Shown piece by piece: positions 13,873-15,870 of a stretch of 15,870 bases of DNA. The notes under the pieces are model-generated. The model saw only the letters and a list, made by a program, of their open reading frames with translations. It did not search any database and was not told the origin of the DNA. Source of the DNA: an uncultured Coriobacteriaceae bacterium. GTDB taxonomy: Bacteria > Actinomycetota > Coriobacteriia > Coriobacteriales > Eggerthellaceae. The stretch covers positions 1 through 15,870 of the forward strand of contig CAMORQ010000011.1 of NCBI GenBank assembly GCA_946623915.1. The letters are read 5' to 3'. The stretch's first letter is position 1; each line of letters begins with the position of its first letter. A program made the translations under genes and the position numbers.

Positions 13873-14637
13873 ATGGCTGCGAACAAGCCGAACTGTTTGG
13901 TGTGCGGCGAACCGCTGGTGTACTGGGATCAGGCGCGGGAAGTCGAATGCCATTATTGCGGCAAGAAGGAATTCAGCAACGCCACCTGCAAGGACGGGCA
14001 CTACATTTGCGATGCGTGCCATCGTGCGGAAGGCGTCGAATACATCATCGGGCTGTGCTCTTCAAGTGCTTCGGACAATCCCGTAGACATCATGAACGAA
14101 GCCATGGCCGACAAGTCCATCTATCCCAATGGTCCCGAGCACCACACGCTCATAGGGGCGTCGCTTATCACGGCATATGCCAACGCGGGCGGAACCGCGG
14201 TCGACGGAGGGCCGTTCGACAAGACCGCAGCGCTTGCCGAACTGAAGCGCCGCAGCCTGCAGGTCCCGGGCGGTGCATGCGGATTCTGGGGCACCTGCGG
14301 CGCGTCGACGAGCGCTGGCCAGGCCATGAGCATTCTGAATGGTTCCACGCCGCTTGCGCGCGAACCGTGGGCGCAGTGCCAGCGTCTGACGTCGATGATC
14401 CTGGGACGCTTGGCGGACGTGGGCGGCCCGCGCTGCTGCAAGCGCACAGGCTACATAGCCGTGTTAACGGCCGTGCCCTACATAAATGAGCTCCTTGGAT
14501 CGAGCATGAAGCTACCCGACAAGGTCGTCTGCACATTCTTCGCGCGCAACAACGAATGCCTGCGCTCTGATTGCCCCTTCTTCCCCAACGCCCGCGAAGA
14601 AGTTGCCCAAGCCTTTCAGCCGAGAGCTTGCGGCTAG
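13873..14637 (+). CDS. DUF5714-type cysteine-rich protein, unknown function
   Basis: This 254-aa soluble protein opens with a zinc-ribbon-like segment: CLVC (Cys8/11), CHYC (26/29), Cys39 and CDACH (46/49/His50). The middle has EHHTLIGASLITAYANAGG and GGACGFWGTCGASTSAGQA. The end has RCCKRT, a hydrophobic helix pair and NECLRSDCPFFP. The overall pattern matches, from memory, DUF5714 domain proteins, which occur alone or fused to methyltransferases and near radical SAM genes. The many cysteines suggest zinc or Fe-S binding. The Shine-Dalgarno GAGGAGG is optimal and lies 4 nt before the ATG. It begins 57 nt after the ArsS-like gene and is probably in the same operon. A TAGAAT box at 13840-13845 could give extra transcription. 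Confidence 0.8.
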   Translation: MAANKPNCLVCGEPLVYWDQAREVECHYCGKKEFSNATCKDGHYICDACHRAEGVEYIIGLCSSSASDNPVDIMNEAMADKSIYPNGPEHHTLIGASLITAYANAGGTAVDGGPFDKTAALAELKRRSLQVPGGACGFWGTCGASTSAGQAMSILNGSTPLAREPWAQCQRLTSMILGRLADVGGPRCCKRTGYIAVLTAVPYINELLGSSMKLPDKVVCTFFARNNECLRSDCPFFPNAREEVAQAFQPRACG

Positions 14638-15155
14638 CCGGCTTCGACCCGGCCCTCTAACTGCAGGTCCCGACACGCGCGAATCCTTTGGCGTTGAAGC
14701 AGGGTCTTTTGCCGGGTGCGTTCCTTTCGGGCTACTGTTCGCGTCCCGACCGCACCCTGGGCTTGGCAGCTCCCGACGGCTGGCGCGGGCGCCAGCAGGG
14801 CGGAGGGCAGCACTCGTTCCGACCGCATCCCCTGGGTTTGTCCGCGCTCGCCGGTTGACGCTGGCATCGATGCGGCCGGCGGGCGACCATCAATGGCTCA
14901 AGCCGGACCTGGCACGCGGGAACCGCCGAAGATTCAGAGAAGTCCAGAAAACGGTAGCCTACAAGACGCTTTCACCTATTTCAGGCCACTCTTGTACGAC
15001 AACCGCCGATGACATCCCTGGGCGCGTTCCTCTTGGGCGAGGGCAGGCTGGGAGTGCCGTATGGATGCGTGCGTTGAAGAGTATAATGAGTACGGCTCAG
15101 ACGATGCTGTCTGCTCGACGGCACGCTTTCACGAATCCCAAAGAAAGGTGTGGTC
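14638..15155. other. 518-bp gene-free region
   Basis: No credible gene is seen; a 190-codon open frame through it has no Shine-Dalgarno site and overlaps both neighbours. Two weak stem-loops are visible: a two-step hairpin at 14714-14757 (GGGTGCG/CGCACCC enclosing TCGGG/CCCGA) and GCTGGCG/CGCCAGC at 14779-14796 with a 4-nt loop. Neither has a T-tract. No clear terminator for the DUF5714 gene was found. Confidence 0.55.
15082..15087 (+). promoter_or_regulatory. Consensus -10 (TATAAT) before the amidohydrolase gene
   Basis: A perfect TATAAT lies 68 nt upstream of the amidohydrolase ATG, giving a leader of about 60 nt. The -35 region 16-18 bp upstream does not match consensus well, so strength may depend on an activator. 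Confidence 0.45.
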
Positions 15156-15870
15156 ATGCTTTTTTCCCACATTGATATCCTCGACGAGAATTTGGATCAC
15201 AAGAAAGACCAGTTCGTCGGGGTGGAAAGAGATGTTATCACCTATGTGGGTGCAGAGGAACCCGCCGACGCAGCGCGGTTTGGGCGGCGCTACGACGGGC
15301 GCGGCAAGCTGATAATGAGCGCGTTTTACAACACGCACGCCCACACGCCCATGACGCTTCTGCGCGGCTATGCGGAAAACCAGCCTCTGCAGCAGTGGCT
15401 CAACGAAACGGTGTGGCCGTTTGAGGGCAAGATGGACGAAGGGCGCGGGCACCACTACTGGGGCTGCATGCTCTCCCAGGCGGAAATGCTGCGCTACGGC
15501 GTGGTCGGCTATACCGATATGTATTTCGCGACCATCGACCGCTGTCGGGCAGCCATGGAGGCGGGTATGAAGGCCAACCACTGCGACAGCAACACCATGT
15601 GTTTTGTGGAAACCGACTACGACACGCTGCCGGTGGCGCAGATCAACAAGCAGTTGTTCGAGGAGTTCCACAACGCCGCGGACGGGCGCGTGAAGATAGA
15701 CATGTGCGTCCACGGCGAGTACACCACGCCCCGCGGCATGATAGAGCGCTGCGTAGCCGAGGCGAAGGCGCACGGCACCAGCCTGCACATCCACATGTCC
15801 GAAACGCAGACCGAACACGAAGAGTGCAAGGGCCGCCACGACGGCATGACGCCGGCGCAGTGGTTCGACT
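15156..15870 (+). CDS. Zinc amidohydrolase (MTA/SAH deaminase-chlorohydrolase type), 3'-truncated
   Basis: 238 residues are visible and the frame is still open at the window end. The protein belongs to the metal-dependent amidohydrolase superfamily: the zinc HxH motif is NTHAHTPMTLLRG (His61/His63), followed by NQPLQQWLNETVWPFE, a sequence typical of the TrzN/SsnA/MtaD group. HIHMSET (His211/His213) would provide the next metal or substrate ligand. These enzymes deaminate 5'-methylthioadenosine, S-adenosylhomocysteine, guanine or related heterocycles. The N-terminal beta-sandwich is short, about 50 residues, and the usual PGF before N-T-H reads SAF. AAAGGTG lies 5 nt before the ATG. A deaminase of SAM by-products beside radical SAM genes is plausible but unproven; the 518-bp gap and own -10 suggest a separate unit. 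Confidence 0.85.
   Translation, partial: MLFSHIDILDENLDHKKDQFVGVERDVITYVGAEEPADAARFGRRYDGRGKLIMSAFYNTHAHTPMTLLRGYAENQPLQQWLNETVWPFEGKMDEGRGHHYWGCMLSQAEMLRYGVVGYTDMYFATIDRCRAAMEAGMKANHCDSNTMCFVETDYDTLPVAQINKQLFEEFHNAADGRVKIDMCVHGEYTTPRGMIERCVAEAKAHGTSLHIHMSETQTEHEECKGRHDGMTPAQWFD

Noticed and set aside
14603..15175. 190-codon plus-strand open frame between the DUF5714 and amidohydrolase genes
   Set aside because: It overlaps both neighbours, lacks a Shine-Dalgarno site and has low-complexity Arg/Pro/Ala composition.

Overview
The window looks like chromosomal DNA of a high-G+C Gram-positive anaerobe, most likely an actinobacterium of the family Eggerthellaceae (class Coriobacteriia). This is inferred from G+C-rich coding with Shine-Dalgarno sites, occasional GTG or TTG starts, repeat-rich intergenic DNA, and a gene mix of a corrinoid-type MT2 methyltransferase, ArsS-type radical SAM proteins, a DUF5714-type protein and an amidohydrolase. 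The genus cannot be fixed from the sequence alone. I saw no tRNA, rRNA, CRISPR array, transposase or phage gene.

Region 1 (1-3392) is a divergent chelatase-like module. On the minus strand lies a 5'-complete but truncated gene for a metallopeptidase-like/VWA protein (455 residues visible), whose HExxH-type helix reads HSIAH. Diverging from it are a ChlI-like AAA+ ATPase and a ChlD-like VWA protein. These two are separated by one stop codon and a -1 frame change. The second frame is already open at an A6 run just before the stop, so they look like one ChlI-linker-ChlD protein (624 aa) interrupted at a homopolymer.

Region 2 (3393-6588) holds an NhaC-type antiporter, an 11-bp-stem hairpin, a UroD-fold MtaA/MtbA-like methyltransferase with its H-x-C...C zinc site, and a 106-aa four-cysteine conserved protein. 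It reads as part of a methyl-transfer pathway whose corrinoid protein and substrate-specific methyltransferase are elsewhere.

Region 3 (6589-7785) is a 1.2-kb gene-free stretch packed with repeats: degenerate 67-68-bp tandem units, three 25-bp repeat arms that can pair in two exclusive ways, a 75-bp element with perfect 17-bp inverted ends, degenerate GC-rich repeats, and a 77-bp near-perfect palindrome.

Region 4 (7786-14637) is the most unusual. In order it encodes a rhodanese-like lipoprotein without the catalytic cysteine, a 676-aa fusion of a degenerate metallophosphoesterase with an ArsS-family radical SAM enzyme, a sodium:solute symporter, an AhpD-like CxxC protein of the type found with ArsS, a second stand-alone ArsS-like enzyme, and a DUF5714-type cysteine-rich protein. 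All are co-oriented, and the two ArsS paralogues share their C-terminal cysteine motifs. No ArsM-like arsenite methyltransferase is in the window, so arsenosugar chemistry is uncertain. The set may be an uncharacterised radical-SAM pathway with dedicated uptake.

Region 5 (14638-15870) is a 518-bp gene-free stretch followed by the 5' part of a zinc amidohydrolase of the MTA/SAH deaminase-chlorohydrolase type, cut by the window end.
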